Notes under the pieces: model-generated
The model's input: the letters and a program-made list of their open reading frames with translations, nothing else
The model's database searches: none
What the model was told of the DNA's origin: nothing
Shown: piece after piece, positions 1 through 8,731 of the stretch
Numbering within the stretch: the stretch's first letter is position 1
Layout: each line of letters starts with the position of its first letter
Source: an uncultured Alphaproteobacteria bacterium
Lineage (GTDB): Bacteria; Pseudomonadota; Alphaproteobacteria; HIMB59; GCA-002718135
DNA length: 37,265 bases
NCBI GenBank assembly: GCA_902616075.1
Contig: CACMRK010000006.1
Location: 1 to 37,265, forward strand
Reading direction: 5' to 3'
Translations under genes and position numbers: made by a program

Positions 1-645
1 TTAAATAAAAGTATTTCAATTTTTCATGGGTTAGAAAAAATAAAAAATGATAACAAAATTGATACTTTTGCAATTAAGTGTTGGCCTGAAATGTTTACTC
101 AATTTGGATGTGCATCATGCGGTCCAATGGCTATGATGAATGAAAAGGGAGTTAGCAGTGCATGTGAAGCTGATGTATTAGGAAGTATAAGTTGCGATAT
201 TTTAAATAAGATAAATAACAGACCGTCACTTTTAGTAGATGTTGTTGATTGTGATCCCAAAACTGATACTTTAGTTTTTTGGCATTGTGGATTAGCTCCA
301 ATTAGTATGGCAAAAAAAAATACAGCAAGTGCAACTGTACATTCTAATAGAAGGAAAGCATTGCTACATGATTTTGCATTTAGACCTGGAAAAATAACAA
401 TATTTAGAGTTTCAAAATCAGAAAATAAATTAAAATTTATTGTTATTAAAGGTGAAGTTTTAGATAAAAAAAATTCATTTTCGGGTACTTCGGGTGTTGT
501 GAGATTTCAAACAAATACCTATCAAAAATTAGTTAGATTATTCACGTCTGGTATCGAACATCATCTAGCATTCACATATGGAGATGTATATTCAGAAATA
601 AAAAAACTAAGTGCACAACTAAATATTCCAATTTACACAACATGA
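1..645 (+). CDS. L-fucose isomerase-like protein, C-terminal part (5' truncated by window)
   Basis: The frame is open from base 1 (no stop before the first ATG at 91), so this is the 3' end of a gene starting upstream; 214 codons are visible. The sequence shows a CWPEMFTQFG stretch, a Cys-containing segment (CASCGPMAMM) and an ACEADVLG motif, which together resemble the substrate/metal region of the FucI/AraA-like ketol isomerase family (COG2407 type). Such enzymes interconvert an aldose and a ketose in the cytoplasm. Its TGA overlaps the ATG of the following sugar dehydrogenase by 4 bp, so the two are translationally coupled. Next to a kinase and epimerase it could supply the aldose-ketose step of a sugar pathway; the substrate is unknown. 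Family call is good, specific function open. Confidence 0.72.
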   Translation, partial: LNKSISIFHGLEKIKNDNKIDTFAIKCWPEMFTQFGCASCGPMAMMNEKGVSSACEADVLGSISCDILNKINNRPSLLVDVVDCDPKTDTLVFWHCGLAPISMAKKNTASATVHSNRRKALLHDFAFRPGKITIFRVSKSENKLKFIVIKGEVLDKKNSFSGTSGVVRFQTNTYQKLVRLFTSGIEHHLAFTYGDVYSEIKKLSAQLNIPIYTT

Positions 646-1730
646 AAACGAAAATTAAATATGGAATTGTGGGAAGTGGACTAATGGGTTGTGAGCATAT
701 TTCAAATATTAATCTTATAGATTCAGCTGAAGTAGTTGCCATCTCAGACAGTAATGAAAATTCAATAAATAAAGCTAAAAATCTTATCTCAAATGATATT
801 AAAATCTATTCAAATAATAATGAAATTTTTAAAAATAATGAAGTGGATGCTTTTATTATTTCGACTCCCAATTTTACCCATCATGATATTATTAAAGAAG
901 CGTTAAAAACAAAAAAACATTTATTAATTGAAAAACCCTTATGTACAAAATTAGAAGATTGTCTTGAAATTAAAAAATTATCAACTTCATATCCATCAGT
1001 AATATGGGTGGCTATGGAGTATAGGTACATGCCACCTGTTCAAAAAATGATCCAAGAAATAGATACTAATAAAATTGGTAAGCTTAAAATGCTTTCAATT
1101 CGTGAACATAGATTTCCATTTCTTAAAAAAGTAGATGATTGGAATAGATTCAAAATAAACACCGGTGGAACATTAGTAGAAAAATGCTGTCATTTTTTTG
1201 ATTTAATGCGCCTAATTACAAATAGTGAAGTTACACAAGTATATGCAAGTGGTGACCAAAGTGTAAATCATCTTAATGAAAATTATAATGGAAAAGTTCC
1301 TGATATATTGGACAATGCATTTGTAATTTTAGATTTTAAAAATGGAATAAGAAGTTCTTTAGAACTTTGTATGTTTGCAGAAAATTCAGAAATGCAAGAA
1401 GAGCTATGTGTTGTTGGAGATAAGGGTAAAATAGAAACAGGTGTGCCAGCTGATGCATCTGGAAAAAACTCTTCAGAAGTTAGAATAGGTTTAAGAAACT
1501 CTAAAAATGCAATTAAAGAATTAGTTGAGGTAGATAAAAAAATTTTATCAGCTGGGCAACATCATGGATCGACTTATTATCAACATTTAGAATTTATTAG
1601 AGCAATTAATAATAATTTAAAACCACAGGTTTCTATAAACGATGGTCTTCACGCAGTGGCTATTGGAGAAGCAGCAGAGAAATCAATAAAAGAAAATCGT
1701 GTGGTTAAGATGAGTGAATTTAATCTTTAA
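642..1730 (+). CDS. Gfo/Idh/MocA family oxidoreductase
   Basis: A 362-residue NAD(P)-dependent enzyme of the glucose-fructose oxidoreductase/inositol dehydrogenase family. Visible are the Rossmann motif GIVGSGLMG (residues 8-16), the EKP motif that positions the catalytic lysine (97-99) and a GGTLVEKCCHFFDLM segment (about 175-189). There the usual D-x-G-x-H-x-x-D core appears as E-K-x-x-H-x-x-D, with K181, H184 and D187. Members oxidise sugars or inositols, and one branch (GH188, SqgA) cleaves sulfoquinovosides by an NAD-dependent oxidative mechanism; assignment to that branch cannot be made by eye. Start is ATG overlapping the upstream stop. Its 3' end overlaps the opposing dehydrogenase gene by 11 bp. 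Confidence 0.9.
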   Translation: MKTKIKYGIVGSGLMGCEHISNINLIDSAEVVAISDSNENSINKAKNLISNDIKIYSNNNEIFKNNEVDAFIISTPNFTHHDIIKEALKTKKHLLIEKPLCTKLEDCLEIKKLSTSYPSVIWVAMEYRYMPPVQKMIQEIDTNKIGKLKMLSIREHRFPFLKKVDDWNRFKINTGGTLVEKCCHFFDLMRLITNSEVTQVYASGDQSVNHLNENYNGKVPDILDNAFVILDFKNGIRSSLELCMFAENSEMQEELCVVGDKGKIETGVPADASGKNSSEVRIGLRNSKNAIKELVEVDKKILSAGQHHGSTYYQHLEFIRAINNNLKPQVSINDGLHAVAIGEAAEKSIKENRVVKMSEFNL

Positions 1731-2655
1731 AATTTTCAAAAAATTTATTTGTTTTATCAATTATAAAATTACTTACTCTAACGTTTGATTCAGCAGTTAC
1801 ACCTGCAATATGAGGTGTTAAGATGCAATTCATATCATTTGTAATATTGTTATAAAATGCTTCATTTACTGGTTCATTTTCAAAAACATCTAATGCGAAA
1901 CCAGAGATATATTTATTTTTATAAGCATCAATTAAGTCTTTCTCATTGATGACGCCACCCCTAGAAGAATTAATTATAATTGGTTGTTTTTTCATTTTAA
2001 TAAAAGCTTGTCTGTCAAATAGATACTTTGTTTCATTATTTAATGGGACATGAATAGAAATTATGTCGGCCAAATTAAGAATTTCATCGAATGAAACTTT
2101 CTTAACATTTTCTGCCTCCATTTGTTTCGAAGTTATAAAAGGATCATATGCAATACAGCTAACATCAAAAACATTTACAAGATTTAAAACTTTTTTTGAA
2201 ATATCCCCAAAACCTATTAGACCAAGTGTCTTTCCTCTAAGTTCTTTTGTAACAATTGATGTCCTTGGCCATTTTCCTTGTAGAGTTTGTTCTTTAATAA
2301 TGTGAGTTTTTTTTAATAATGTAAGAGAAGAATTCAAAACGTATTCTGCAACAGAGTCAGAATTCATGCCTGTTGCTGGCTGAACAATGATATTATTTTT
2401 TTTACAGTATTCTGTATCTATATTATCAAGACCAACACCTAATCTTCCTATAAACTTTAAATTTGATGCATTTATTAAAATTCTCTTATCTAAACTTGTT
2501 TTATTCCTTACGATGATGCCATCAAATTTCTGAATTTCTCTCTCTAAAAAATCTTTATTTTGCCAGGCATCTTTTTTATAAATTACATCAAATTTTTTAT
2601 TTATATTTTGCAATGATTGTGAATCTATAAATTCTGTAATTAAAATTTTTGTCAT
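1720..2655 (-). CDS. slcC: D-isomer 2-hydroxyacid dehydrogenase, probable (S)-sulfolactate dehydrogenase
   Basis: A 311-residue member of the D-isomer-specific 2-hydroxyacid dehydrogenase (SerA-like) family without a regulatory ACT domain. NAD-binding GLIGFGDI is at 145-152. The catalytic Arg (SRGG, R232), Glu (FENEP, E261) and His (PHIAG, H282) are all present. The N-terminal ITEFID, the GRLGVGLDNID segment, YDPF after the second Rossmann strand and HIAGVTAESN resemble, from memory, SlcC (EC 1.1.1.310), which oxidises (S)-3-sulfolactate to 3-sulfopyruvate with NAD. The location supports this: the sulfopyruvate decarboxylase genes lie two genes upstream in the same direction, and the start overlaps the kinase stop by 4 bp. 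A 3-phosphoglycerate dehydrogenase-like role is the main alternative. Confidence 0.75.
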   Translation of the reverse strand: MTKILITEFIDSQSLQNINKKFDVIYKKDAWQNKDFLEREIQKFDGIIVRNKTSLDKRILINASNLKFIGRLGVGLDNIDTEYCKKNNIIVQPATGMNSDSVAEYVLNSSLTLLKKTHIIKEQTLQGKWPRTSIVTKELRGKTLGLIGFGDISKKVLNLVNVFDVSCIAYDPFITSKQMEAENVKKVSFDEILNLADIISIHVPLNNETKYLFDRQAFIKMKKQPIIINSSRGGVINEKDLIDAYKNKYISGFALDVFENEPVNEAFYNNITNDMNCILTPHIAGVTAESNVRVSNFIIDKTNKFFENFKD

Positions 2656-3560
2656 TTAATTTTTCTAATTTTTAATTTTTTTAAAAACTTTTTTACGTTA
2701 TTTAAATTTGGTATTGAATATATGCCTCCAGCTTTCATGCATTTTAAAGTTGCAGTAGCTGCTGCCAATTGAATACTTTGAGAGTTTGATTTATTTAATG
2801 ATAGAGCTGTTGCAAAAGCACCATGAAAAACATCTCCTGCACAATTCGTTTCAACTGTTTTTACTTTTGGAACATTGCAATGATATAATGAGTTATTTTC
2901 AACCCAATAAACACCTTTTGATCCCATAGTAACTGCAACAAATTTATTTGTTTCATTGAATATTTGAAAAAGAGCCTTTTGCATATTGATGTTTTTTTTA
3001 TAAGTTTTCAAACCTTCTTCAGAAAATATAGGGTGCGAAGCTTTGTGAACAATTTCAGAAATTTTATTAGAATTTTTAAAATTATCTAGATCAGCAACAC
3101 ATTTAATATTTTTTTTATTGGTATTAATAGCAATATAAGAGGCCATATCTATCCATCTCATATCTATTGAATAAATATCCTTTTTTTTAAAATTTAATTT
3201 GGGTATTTTCTTATAATCAAGTAATTTTATATCATTGTATGCTGCTAGCAATCTTTCACCTTTTGTATCCTCAATTACAAAGCTTTGCGAAGACTGACAT
3301 TTTTTAATAAAAATTGATTTACTAGTATTTATAGAAAATTTTTTTAATTCATTTTTTAGAAAGACTGATGAATCATCATCTCCAAATTTTCCTATGAATT
3401 TTGAATCAGATCCCAAAATTTTTGCAGTAAATGCCGATACTGCTGCTGAACCACCTAATCTTTTATCAATACCTCTAGATAAAACTTTAATTGGTTTTTT
3501 TGGAAATTTATTAATCCTACTTATGTAATCTGTAAATATTGATCCTGCGCAAATGATCAT
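2652..3560 (-). CDS. PfkB family carbohydrate kinase
   Basis: A 302-residue ribokinase/PfkB-fold sugar kinase. The N-terminal Gly-Gly substrate motif is at 36-37 (RLGGSAAVSAF) and the C-terminal ATP/catalytic motif at 239-249 (NCAGDVFHGAF), with the likely catalytic base D243. The usual Thr/Gly before AGD is Asn-Cys here. The AGDVFHGAF form is shared with several hexose/ketose kinases, including sulfofructose kinase YihV as I remember it. It phosphorylates a sugar or sugar derivative with ATP. Overlap with the downstream dehydrogenase (TGA/ATG, 4 bp) and a 10-bp gap to the decarboxylase beta subunit indicate one operon. It is unusually rich in Lys, Asn and Ile, reflecting very low G+C. Substrate is inferred only: possibly a 6-sulfo-ketose. 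Confidence 0.88.
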   Translation of the reverse strand: MIICAGSIFTDYISRINKFPKKPIKVLSRGIDKRLGGSAAVSAFTAKILGSDSKFIGKFGDDDSSVFLKNELKKFSINTSKSIFIKKCQSSQSFVIEDTKGERLLAAYNDIKLLDYKKIPKLNFKKKDIYSIDMRWIDMASYIAINTNKKNIKCVADLDNFKNSNKISEIVHKASHPIFSEEGLKTYKKNINMQKALFQIFNETNKFVAVTMGSKGVYWVENNSLYHCNVPKVKTVETNCAGDVFHGAFATALSLNKSNSQSIQLAAATATLKCMKAGGIYSIPNLNNVKKFLKKLKIRKIK

Positions 3561-3570
3561 AAAATATTAA

Positions 3571-4140
3571 TTAAAGGTATTTAACTTTACCAATAAACTT
3601 TCTAAACCTATCTCTTATAGTTATAGGATTGAGTGGAATGGGATCAATTTTAACATTTCCAGAATTGATCTTTGAAATTATTACATATGAATTATCTTTA
3701 TCATCAATGGCTTTGTTTAATTCATTAACTGTTTCCTCGCCATAACATTCAATCACATTTTTGCAGCCAGCTCCTAATGCAACATCCTTTAAGGAAGTTT
3801 TCTCATCAGTAAATGTTCGTTGATCTCCTGTTGATCCATAAGAACCATTATCGATTATCAATAAAGTATAATTTGATGGCGCTCTATTACCTATTGTTGC
3901 TAGGGTGTTCATATTCATTAAAACTGATCCATCACCATCTATACTAATGACGTGTTTATTTTGGGATAGTGCCAAGCCTAAGCCAATAGAAGATGATAAG
4001 CCCATACTGCCTAACATATAAAAAAAATTTGGTTGATCACTAATTTTATATAATTCTTGAGATGGAAGACCTATATTACAAATAACTAAGTTATCTTTAA
4101 GAATATTTTGTACCTTATTTAATAAATCAAAACGGTTCAT
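3571..4140 (-). CDS. comE: Sulfopyruvate decarboxylase, beta subunit (TPP-binding)
   Basis: A 189-residue stand-alone TPP-binding domain. The ThDP/Mg motif begins GDGS (69-72) and ends at IDNGS (N98), the expected spacing of about 27 residues. An N-terminal IGLPSQELY and a MLGSMGLSSSIGLGLAL stretch are typical of the ComE/phosphonopyruvate decarboxylase C-terminal half. With the alpha subunit encoded just upstream it should decarboxylate 3-sulfopyruvate to sulfoacetaldehyde and CO2. Its ATG overlaps the alpha-subunit stop by 4 bp, consistent with stoichiometric expression. Split alpha/beta genes favour sulfopyruvate over phosphonopyruvate decarboxylase, which is usually a single chain, but the latter is not excluded by sequence alone. 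Confidence 0.82.
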   Translation of the reverse strand: MNRFDLLNKVQNILKDNLVICNIGLPSQELYKISDQPNFFYMLGSMGLSSSIGLGLALSQNKHVISIDGDGSVLMNMNTLATIGNRAPSNYTLLIIDNGSYGSTGDQRTFTDEKTSLKDVALGAGCKNVIECYGEETVNELNKAIDDKDNSYVIISKINSGNVKIDPIPLNPITIRDRFRKFIGKVKYL

Positions 4141-4637
4141 TTATCATCTTTCATTAAATTGAAATCACATAAAATAGCTACTGGTGATTCAACAACTTTG
4201 GCATGTTTGCTAAATGTTGAAATTTTATCTAATTCTTTTTCAGAAGAGCAATGCAACATAGGTATTCTCAACGTTTGTAAAATATCTTCAGTAATTTTAG
4301 CCATTCCACCTTGCGCTCCTACTGGCTCACCAGGTGTACCCCTGTAACTAATTAAAAAAACAACAGGCATTTGATATAATTGTAATAGAGAAACAATTGC
4401 ATTCACTGAATTTCCAATCCCTGTATTCTGCATCATTATACACGGGAATTTATTTCCTAAATAAGCTCCAGCACAAATACCCATACCTTCTTCCTCTCTT
4501 GGTACAGCCGAATAATAAACATCTTTATCATTTTCAAGAATATCAATCATGTTGGCTAATAACTTACAAGGAACACTTAAGTAAAAATCTACTCCACCTT
4601 TTTTTAAATTATCTATGATTTTTTTACTGATTTTCAT
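4137..4637 (-). CDS. comD: Sulfopyruvate decarboxylase, alpha subunit (PYR domain)
   Basis: A 166-residue pyrimidine-binding (PYR) half of a ThDP decarboxylase. Visible are the catalytic glutamate region REEEGMGICAGAYLG (47-61; E48-E50) that activates ThDP in the partner's active site, then MQNTGIGNSVNAI (69-81) and ISYRGTPGE (96-104). These match the ComD/phosphonopyruvate decarboxylase N-terminal half. It pairs with the beta subunit directly downstream. Known roles of ComDE are coenzyme M synthesis in methanogens and breakdown of C3 sulfonates (sulfolactate, DHPS) in marine bacteria. Lying between an aldose epimerase and a sugar kinase is unusual for either role and suggests that the sulfopyruvate derives from a sugar. 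Confidence 0.82.
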   Translation of the reverse strand: MKISKKIIDNLKKGGVDFYLSVPCKLLANMIDILENDKDVYYSAVPREEEGMGICAGAYLGNKFPCIMMQNTGIGNSVNAIVSLLQLYQMPVVFLISYRGTPGEPVGAQGGMAKITEDILQTLRIPMLHCSSEKELDKISTFSKHAKVVESPVAILCDFNLMKDDK

Positions 4638-4683
4638 TTATGCGGATGTCTATAGATATAAAATTATAAAACAATAAATTAAT

Positions 4684-5736
4684 TTATTTAAAATCATTTC
4701 TTAATTTTATTTTTGTATTTGAATTATATGTTTCGCCTACTTTTAATATAGTTGATGGAAAATTTGGTTGATTAATAGCATCTGGAAAAATTTGCGTCTC
4801 TAGACACATACCATATTGTAATCCATAATTTCGATTATGTTTGCCATGATATGAATCTTTCATCATATTACCAGTATAAAATTGTATTCCAGGTTGATCA
4901 GTCGAGTATTCAACTCCCATACCAGTAATATTACTGTAGATGGAAGCTATAGGTTGATCAATAGAATGATCTTTGAGAACATAATTGTGATCAATACCAC
5001 CGCCATCTAAAAAAGATTTATTTATTTCAAATGAATTATTAAGATCATATTTTGTATTAACTACATCGAATAGTTTACCAGTAGGAATTGATCCCTCATC
5101 AGTTTCGCAAATTTGATTAGATAATATTCTTACAACATGGTCAGTAATATTTTTATAATTATCTTTATGGCCATGGAAATTCCAATAGTTATGATTAGTC
5201 ATATTAACAATAGTATCTTGATCTGTTGTAGCATTAAAGGAAATTAGAATTTCGTTATTATTATTAAGTTCGTAAATAGTTTTACAATTTAGGTTGCCTG
5301 GATAATTTTCTTCTAAATGTTTAGACTGGTAAGTGAGCTCTACTTTAATACTTTGGCTTGTTTTTTTAATATCGGCTATTTTCCAAATCTTTTTATTGAA
5401 ACCTTCCTCTCCACCATGAAGATGATCAGGTTCAGTATTTGAATATAAATTATATTTTTTCCCATTAAGAGTAAATTTACTTTGCCCTATTCTATTACAA
5501 ACTCTTCCAATAATTGAATTGAAATATCCATGAGCTTCCAGGCAATCATCTAAATTACCATAACCTAATAAAACATCCTCTGTTTCAGAAACATTCGAAG
5601 AAATTGGAATACAAACTTCACTCATATAACCACCATAAGTATAAAAACTAAAACTATAATTGTTTGAGTTAATAATATTAACTATGTCAATATCTAAACC
5701 TTTATCATTTTGAAGTTTGGTAATTTTATATTCCAT
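4684..5736 (-). CDS. Aldose 1-epimerase (GalM family mutarotase)
   Basis: A 350-residue galactose-mutarotase family protein, full length. Key residues are visible: HLHGG (H105, H107), the general acid His in NHNYWNF (H182), and the general base Glu in CLETQIFPD (E313). It interconverts alpha and beta anomers of a free aldose. The stop-proximal end is 46 bp upstream of comD, and its start overlaps the stop of the EamA permease gene by 1 bp. Mutarotases also accompany sulfoquinovose operons (for example yihR), where they speed up anomer supply for the isomerase or dehydrogenase. Here its linkage to comDE and slcC is the strongest hint that the imported substrate includes an aldose. No signal peptide, so probably cytoplasmic. 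Confidence 0.92.
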   Translation of the reverse strand: MEYKITKLQNDKGLDIDIVNIINSNNYSFSFYTYGGYMSEVCIPISSNVSETEDVLLGYGNLDDCLEAHGYFNSIIGRVCNRIGQSKFTLNGKKYNLYSNTEPDHLHGGEEGFNKKIWKIADIKKTSQSIKVELTYQSKHLEENYPGNLNCKTIYELNNNNEILISFNATTDQDTIVNMTNHNYWNFHGHKDNYKNITDHVVRILSNQICETDEGSIPTGKLFDVVNTKYDLNNSFEINKSFLDGGGIDHNYVLKDHSIDQPIASIYSNITGMGVEYSTDQPGIQFYTGNMMKDSYHGKHNRNYGLQYGMCLETQIFPDAINQPNFPSTILKVGETYNSNTKIKLRNDFK

Positions 5737-6635
5737 TATGTTTTCCTTAATCTTTGAAAATTATTTTTTCTTTGTTGAAGATAAATGATTAATCCACCTA
5801 AAACTATGAAAAAAGCACCTGGGAAAAGTTGATCAACTGGCCATTCTGCAAAAAATATCCAACCTAAAATGAGTGCAAAAAATATCTCGATATAATCAAA
5901 TGGCATAATTTTACTAAGTTCTGCTTTTCTAGCACCATATATTAAAAGTAAAGTTCCAGATCCTCCTGCAATCCCCATTACACAAACTACTAAGAAATCA
6001 TTTATACTTTTGAAATTTTCCCACATGCCAAAAAACACCACTAACATACATGCAACTATGATTGTCCCTGTTTGACCATACAAGTTGATAAGTGGTGAAG
6101 GAACATGATCCTCAAAACTTAAGGATGTTACCCTTGCTAATGAATATCCAAATGCAGCAAGTATAGGAAGTAATAACATATAATTAAAGTCTGATGACCA
6201 AGGTTGCATAATTAAAACGATACCTACAAAACCAGAAATTACTGCACTCATTTTGTACCAACCAAATTTTTCACCTAATAAAGGAATAGCAAGAAGGGTT
6301 ACCATCATGGGCCCAGTGTATTCCATTGTAGCGACTAAAGCAAAAGGTAAGTAAGCATAAGAAGTATAGAGACATAATTGAGCCAATGCTACAAATACTC
6401 CGCGGAATAATCCTAACTTCCATTGCGTTATTTTTATTTGTCTACCATTTCGATGCCATTCATGTGAAAAATATAAAGCGATAACACATGGGATCATTCC
6501 AAATAAATTTCTAAAAACAGAAAGTTGAGCTGCTGGATATTCGTTTCGTAAAAACTTTATCGCAATCCCCATACAATCCAATAAAAACAAACCTGAAAGT
6601 GATAATATAACAGCTAAAAATAAATTATTTTTCAT
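5736..6635 (-). CDS. EamA/DMT-superfamily permease
   Basis: A 299-residue integral membrane protein with about ten hydrophobic segments in two EamA repeats. Typical elements are the early FLRNEYPAAQLSVFRNLF stretch, a GLFRGVFVALAQ segment, MEYTGPMMVTLLA closing the first repeat, and a C-terminal LGGLIIYLQQR end. DMT-superfamily proteins are usually exporters of metabolites or amino acids in the inner membrane. The gene lies inside the array between a sugar dehydrogenase (13 bp upstream) and the epimerase (1-bp overlap downstream), so it is probably co-transcribed. It might export a by-product such as an organosulfonate or a sugar acid; that is inference from position only. Confidence 0.88.
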   Translation of the reverse strand: MKNNLFLAVILSLSGLFLLDCMGIAIKFLRNEYPAAQLSVFRNLFGMIPCVIALYFSHEWHRNGRQIKITQWKLGLFRGVFVALAQLCLYTSYAYLPFALVATMEYTGPMMVTLLAIPLLGEKFGWYKMSAVISGFVGIVLIMQPWSSDFNYMLLLPILAAFGYSLARVTSLSFEDHVPSPLINLYGQTGTIIVACMLVVFFGMWENFKSINDFLVVCVMGIAGGSGTLLLIYGARKAELSKIMPFDYIEIFFALILGWIFFAEWPVDQLFPGAFFIVLGGLIIYLQQRKNNFQRLRKT

Positions 6636-6648
6636 TAATCATAATCTG

Positions 6649-7707
6649 TTATTCTAAAATAATTTCTTTTCCTACTTCTTGACTTTTATAAATTCCATCT
6701 AAAATTTTCATTACTTGTAGAGAGTGTTCAGCCGGAATAGCAACTGGTTGATCATTTGCAATAAACTCTGCAAACTCGATACATTCTTTTGCATGAGGTT
6801 CAATAGTGTCTTTTAAATTTCCTTCAATTTTTTTAGTTATGTGAGTTTGAGAATTGATATCATTTTTTATAATCTCACAATTAGGCCAATGCAAACCAGC
6901 TTCTCTTCCGTATAACCATACCTGCATATCTTCAATTTTATCTACTGGTAGTTTATGATGAAGCATCCATGATACTTCAAGCATCAAAGTTGCACCATTT
7001 TTAAACCTAACAAAAGCAGCTGCAAAATCTTCAACATTCATTGCTTCCTTATCATACTCTCCATTATAACTGAAAGAATTTGGCTGCTTTGCTAATTCTG
7101 TTTTTGACACACCCGTCACAGAAAGTGGTTCTGGATTGTTCATAAACCAAAGAGTTAAATCTAATACGTGCACCCCTATATCAATACAAGGCCCTCCTCC
7201 TGAATTTTCTTTTTTTAAAAAACCAAGTGAGACTGGTAAAAAATTTCTTCTAAGCATCCAAGAACGTGCATGATATATCGAACCAATTGATGTGGATTGA
7301 TCTTTTATTAATTGAGAATCTTTTCTGAATCTAAAGTGTTGAGCACACATTAATTTTTTTTTCGTTTGATCTCTTACTTCAATCATTTTTTTTATTTGTG
7401 AGGCATTTGGAGCTAAGGGTTTTTCACATAAAACATCTTTGCCTGCTTGCATTGCTTTAATTACTAAATCACAATGATAGTTATTAGGCGCACAAATATC
7501 TATTACATCTATATCTGGATCATTAATCATATCTAAGGGATCAAGATATAATTTTTTTATTTGGTTTATATTACCCCAATCTTCAAGAATAGAATTATTT
7601 ATATCGGAACCTGCTATTAATTCTGCATGTTCTGACATGTGCCAACCAGGTACATGTAACTTCGCAATACCCCCTACTCCAATAATACCAACTTTTATTT
7701 TACTCAT
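6649..7707 (-). CDS. Gfo/Idh/MocA family oxidoreductase (second copy)
   Basis: A 352-residue NAD(P)-dependent sugar/inositol dehydrogenase-like protein. The Rossmann motif GIIGVGGIA is near residue 8, CEKPLAPN carries the catalytic lysine, and GGGPCIDIGVHVLDLTLW contains the D-x-G-x-H-x-x-D arrangement expected of an active member. It shows only family-level similarity to the other two copies in this window, so these look like functionally distinct enzymes rather than a recent duplication. Position, 16 bp downstream of the third copy and 13 bp upstream of the EamA gene, places it in the transporter-led array. Two such enzymes in tandem often work as an oxidation and a later reduction on a 3-keto sugar; whether that happens here is unknown. 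Confidence 0.93.
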   Translation of the reverse strand: MSKIKVGIIGVGGIAKLHVPGWHMSEHAELIAGSDINNSILEDWGNINQIKKLYLDPLDMINDPDIDVIDICAPNNYHCDLVIKAMQAGKDVLCEKPLAPNASQIKKMIEVRDQTKKKLMCAQHFRFRKDSQLIKDQSTSIGSIYHARSWMLRRNFLPVSLGFLKKENSGGGPCIDIGVHVLDLTLWFMNNPEPLSVTGVSKTELAKQPNSFSYNGEYDKEAMNVEDFAAAFVRFKNGATLMLEVSWMLHHKLPVDKIEDMQVWLYGREAGLHWPNCEIIKNDINSQTHITKKIEGNLKDTIEPHAKECIEFAEFIANDQPVAIPAEHSLQVMKILDGIYKSQEVGKEIILE

Positions 7708-7723
7708 ATTTATATTTTTTAAT

Positions 7724-8713
7724 TTAGATATTTATCCATTTTTTTTCTTTTTCTGACTGGTAAATTGATTCCATTATACTACTTCTCAATGCTGCTTCTG
7801 TAGGAGTAACTAGATTTTTAGTATTGTTATCAATTAATGAATTGAGAAACAAATCAAATGCATGAGGCAATGTTTCTGGTAAATTTTCTTCTATTCTTTC
7901 TATTTTTTTACCTTCCTTATTTTCGTTTATAATTAATTGCTCATTCGTTGTTCTTGCGTGAGCTTTCGTTCCACTTACAAAAATAGTATAAGGCTGCGCT
8001 ATATCTATCCATCCCGCAGCAATACTAGCTATCAACCCGCTTTTAAATTTTATTAAAGCTTCTCCACTTTCTTCACAATCTGGATATTGATTATATACTT
8101 TTGTAAAGGTTGCGCTCACTGACTCAACATCAGAAAAAAACCATAAAAGAAGATCTAAAACATGTGTTCCTAAATCACCAAAAGCTCCAACGCCTGCAAC
8201 TTTAGGATCTGTCATCCATTGATAGTTTTTAAAAATATTCCGCATAATACCATCGTGACAATTAATAAGTCGAATTCTTGAAATTTCACCAAAATAATTA
8301 TCAGTAATTAATTGTTTAAGCTTTATGTAAACAGGATTACTTCTCATGAAATATCCAGTTTGAAAAATAATTTTTGAAGACTCAATAAGATTTGCCATTT
8401 CAAAAGAGTCTTTTTTTCCTATACCCAAAGGTTTTTCTATAAAACAGTGTTTTTTATTCTTGGTAATTTTTTTAACTAATTCATAGTGCAAATTAGTTTC
8501 TGAACATACTATAACACCATCTAAATTAGGTTCTTTCAATAAATCAACATAGTTATCATAATTCTTACATTGCAGTTTATCAGAGTCAATTTTTGACCTA
8601 TTCTTGTCTTTGTCCCAAACACCAATACAATTAATTTTAATGTTTGAAATTACCTTAGAAATAAAATTTGGTGTATGAATATGAGAAGTTCCAATAAATG
8701 CTATATTTTTCAT
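7724..8713 (-). CDS. Gfo/Idh/MocA family oxidoreductase (third copy)
   Basis: A 329-residue member of the same family. The nucleotide-binding start is atypical, FIGTSHIHTPNF, with His replacing part of the usual G-x-G-x-x-G; the EKP motif (IEKPLGIG) and GAFGDLGTHVLDLLLWFF (active-site D-x-x-x-H-x-x-D) are intact. The weakened glycine motif suggests altered cofactor geometry or a bound cofactor, but other family members show similar N termini. It is 18 bp downstream of the DppF-like ATPase gene and therefore the first metabolic gene after the transporter, a position often taken by the enzyme acting first on the imported compound. Substrate not predictable from sequence. Confidence 0.9.
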   Translation of the reverse strand: MKNIAFIGTSHIHTPNFISKVISNIKINCIGVWDKDKNRSKIDSDKLQCKNYDNYVDLLKEPNLDGVIVCSETNLHYELVKKITKNKKHCFIEKPLGIGKKDSFEMANLIESSKIIFQTGYFMRSNPVYIKLKQLITDNYFGEISRIRLINCHDGIMRNIFKNYQWMTDPKVAGVGAFGDLGTHVLDLLLWFFSDVESVSATFTKVYNQYPDCEESGEALIKFKSGLIASIAAGWIDIAQPYTIFVSGTKAHARTTNEQLIINENKEGKKIERIEENLPETLPHAFDLFLNSLIDNNTKNLVTPTEAALRSSIMESIYQSEKEKKWINI

Positions 8714-8731
8714 TACAGTTATAAAAACTAC

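Noticed and set aside
2063-2305. 80-codon open frame on the plus strand
   Set aside because: Antisense to the slcC-like gene; no ribosome binding site or motif.
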